A stretch of DNA of 27,409 nucleotides from an uncultured Christensenellaceae bacterium (lineage in GTDB: Bacteria > Bacillota > Clostridia > Christensenellales > Pumilibacteraceae). This document shows, piece after piece, positions 26,328-27,409 of the stretch. How positions within the stretch are numbered: the stretch's first letter is position 1; the number at the start of each line of letters is the position of its first letter. The notes under the pieces are model-generated. The model ran no database searches, was not told the DNA's origin, and was given only the letters and a program-made list of their open reading frames with translations. The position numbers were made by a program, and so were the translations under genes. The stretch is from the NCBI GenBank assembly GCA_910587445.1, contig CAJULE010000029.1, positions 1 to 27,409 of the forward strand, in the 5' to 3' direction.

Positions 26328-27409
26328 TTAAATTTTGACGGCTTTTTTCAGAGCTTCCGCCTTATCGGTCAACTCCCAAGCGAGGTAATCTTTACCGAAA
26401 TGTCCGCCGACAGCCGTTTGTGCAAACACCGCCTTGCGGAGGTCGAGTTTCTCAATCGTGCCTGCGACCGACAGGTCGAATACCTTCTCCACCGCCTTGA
26501 CGATTAAGTTCTCATTGACCGATGCCGTATAAAAAGTGTTTACGTCGATTGCCGTCGGCTTGGGTACTCCGATTGCATACGAGAGTGCGACCTCGCATTT
26601 TTCCGCCAAGCCTGCGACAACGATATTCTTTGCAATGTATCTCGCCATGTATGCTCCGCTGCGGTCAACCTTGCTTGCATCTTTACCGCTCAAGGCTCCG
26701 CCGCCGTTATGTGCAACTCCGCCGTAGGTATCCACCATTAGTTTGCGTCCCGTCAATCCCGTATCAGCTTCGAAACCGCCAAGCACAAACCTGCCAGATG
26801 GATTGATGAGTATCTCGGTTTCCGTAAGATCATAATTCGCAAGCACCTTGCCGATGACCTTTTCTCTTATTTCCTTTATCAGCTCGTCAAGGTTCTTCGA
26901 TTCGGTATGCTGTGCCGAAACTACCACCGACGTGATTTTATCGAACCTTTCGCCGTTGTATCTGATAGACACCTGACTCTTCCCGTCGGGACGAAGTCCT
27001 ATAATGATTCCGTCCTTTCTGCACTCTTCGAGCCTGTCGGTCAGCCTGTGTGCAAGCTCGGTTGCAAGCGGCATATAGTCGAGCGTTTCATCGGTTGCGT
27101 AACCGTACACGATGCCTTGATCACCCGCTCCCTGCTCTTCCTTGCTTACCGCCTGCGATATGTCCTCGCTCTGTGCGTGGATTCTTATTTCCACTTCGAT
27201 ATCGGTTGTATCGTAGCCTACCTGCGCTATGACCGAACGGGCAACGTATTCGTAGTCCACTTCCGCCTCGGTGGTTATCTCGCCGCTTATAAAGCATTTA
27301 TTGTGGGCAAGCATAACTTCGCAAGCCACTCTGCTGTTTTCGTCCTGTTCGAGACACTCGTCGAGTATGCTGTCCGCAATAAGGTCGGCAAGTTTGTCGG
27401 GATGTCCGC
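26328..27409 (-). CDS. metK: S-adenosylmethionine synthetase, 5' end beyond the window
   Basis: About 359 residues are visible; roughly 15-20 N-terminal residues are cut by the window edge. The enzyme makes SAM from methionine and ATP. Motifs are GHPDKLADLIADSILD at the visible start, GAGDQGIVYGYATDET, DTYGGVAHNGGGALSGKD with the family's GGGA(F/L)SGKD, and DRSGAYMARYIAKN. All catalytic regions look intact. It lies directly upstream of phage genes with the shared motif in the gap to the next gene, and its base use resembles the phage block, so it is probably phage-borne and not the housekeeping copy. It may supply SAM for the methyltransferase about 5 kb downstream. Confidence 0.93.
   Translation of the reverse strand, partial: GHPDKLADLIADSILDECLEQDENSRVACEVMLAHNKCFISGEITTEAEVDYEYVARSVIAQVGYDTTDIEVEIRIHAQSEDISQAVSKEEQGAGDQGIVYGYATDETLDYMPLATELAHRLTDRLEECRKDGIIIGLRPDGKSQVSIRYNGERFDKITSVVVSAQHTESKNLDELIKEIREKVIGKVLANYDLTETEILINPSGRFVLGGFEADTGLTGRKLMVDTYGGVAHNGGGALSGKDASKVDRSGAYMARYIAKNIVVAGLAEKCEVALSYAIGVPKPTAIDVNTFYTASVNENLIVKAVEKVFDLSVAGTIEKLDLRKAVFAQTAVGGHFGKDYLAWELTDKAEALKKAVKI

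Noticed and set aside
1..27409. CRISPR array or cas genes
   Set aside because: No regularly spaced direct repeats with unique spacers were seen and no Cas motifs occur in any frame.

Overview
The window looks like a chromosome segment of an anaerobic, low-to-mid GC Bacillota (Clostridia-type, probably gut) followed by integrated phage-derived DNA. The grounds are strong GGAGG-type ribosome sites, TTGACA/TATAAT promoters with 17-18 bp spacers, compact operons, a TM1266-type [FeFe]-hydrogenase-system regulator, a short NAD-malic enzyme and a Clostridia-style ketol-acid reductoisomerase. No species can be named from sequence alone.

Bases 1-17920 are mostly chromosomal. In order they hold a possible IS3-family end at the left edge; an AT-rich GNAT acetyltransferase; glutamine-dependent NAD+ synthetase; a Wzz-like two-TM coiled-coil protein; malic enzyme; a membrane metallophosphoesterase in an operon behind a DUF262/DUF1524 (GmrSD-like) protein; a BrnT/BrnA toxin-antitoxin pair; a DUF815 AAA+ ATPase divergent from ilvC; a zinc-ribbon LRR_5 protein with a small hypothetical; a small lipoprotein; and an operon of TM1266 regulator, ABC substrate-binding lipoprotein, permease and ATPase. 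The substrate-binding protein appears circularly permuted: its conserved blocks run C-terminal half first, N-terminal half second.

Bases 17921-19370 are a tRNA-Thr(CGT) with an integration scar. A 46-bp copy of the tRNA 3' part recurs about 1.37 kb downstream. Between the copies are the C-terminal end of a tyrosine integrase, a possible repressor C-terminal fragment and an intact RelBE-type toxin-antitoxin pair, so this is a collapsed integrative element.

Bases 19419-27409 begin with a short leader and a truncated DUF4238 gene, abruptly joined near 19800 to a phage block read leftward. In transcription order the block holds S-adenosylmethionine synthetase (cut by the window end), an ADP-ribosyltransferase-like protein, a zinc-ribbon protein, an amidoligase, a gamma-glutamylcyclotransferase, terminase large subunit, an acidic protein, a ParB-domain DNA methyltransferase and a truncated hypothetical. 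Four intergenic gaps in this block carry the same bipartite element (in the gene direction TTTCGCTGGGCTCTT, exactly 8 nt, TTACGGTAT), placed 27-56 nt before a start codon. It is best read as a phage-specific promoter or operator and, with the permuted binding protein, is the most interesting signal in the window. The phage genes suggest a SAM-supply and DNA-methylation module, a peptide-ligation and cleavage pair and a host-modifying ART, but no portal, capsid or tail gene is visible.
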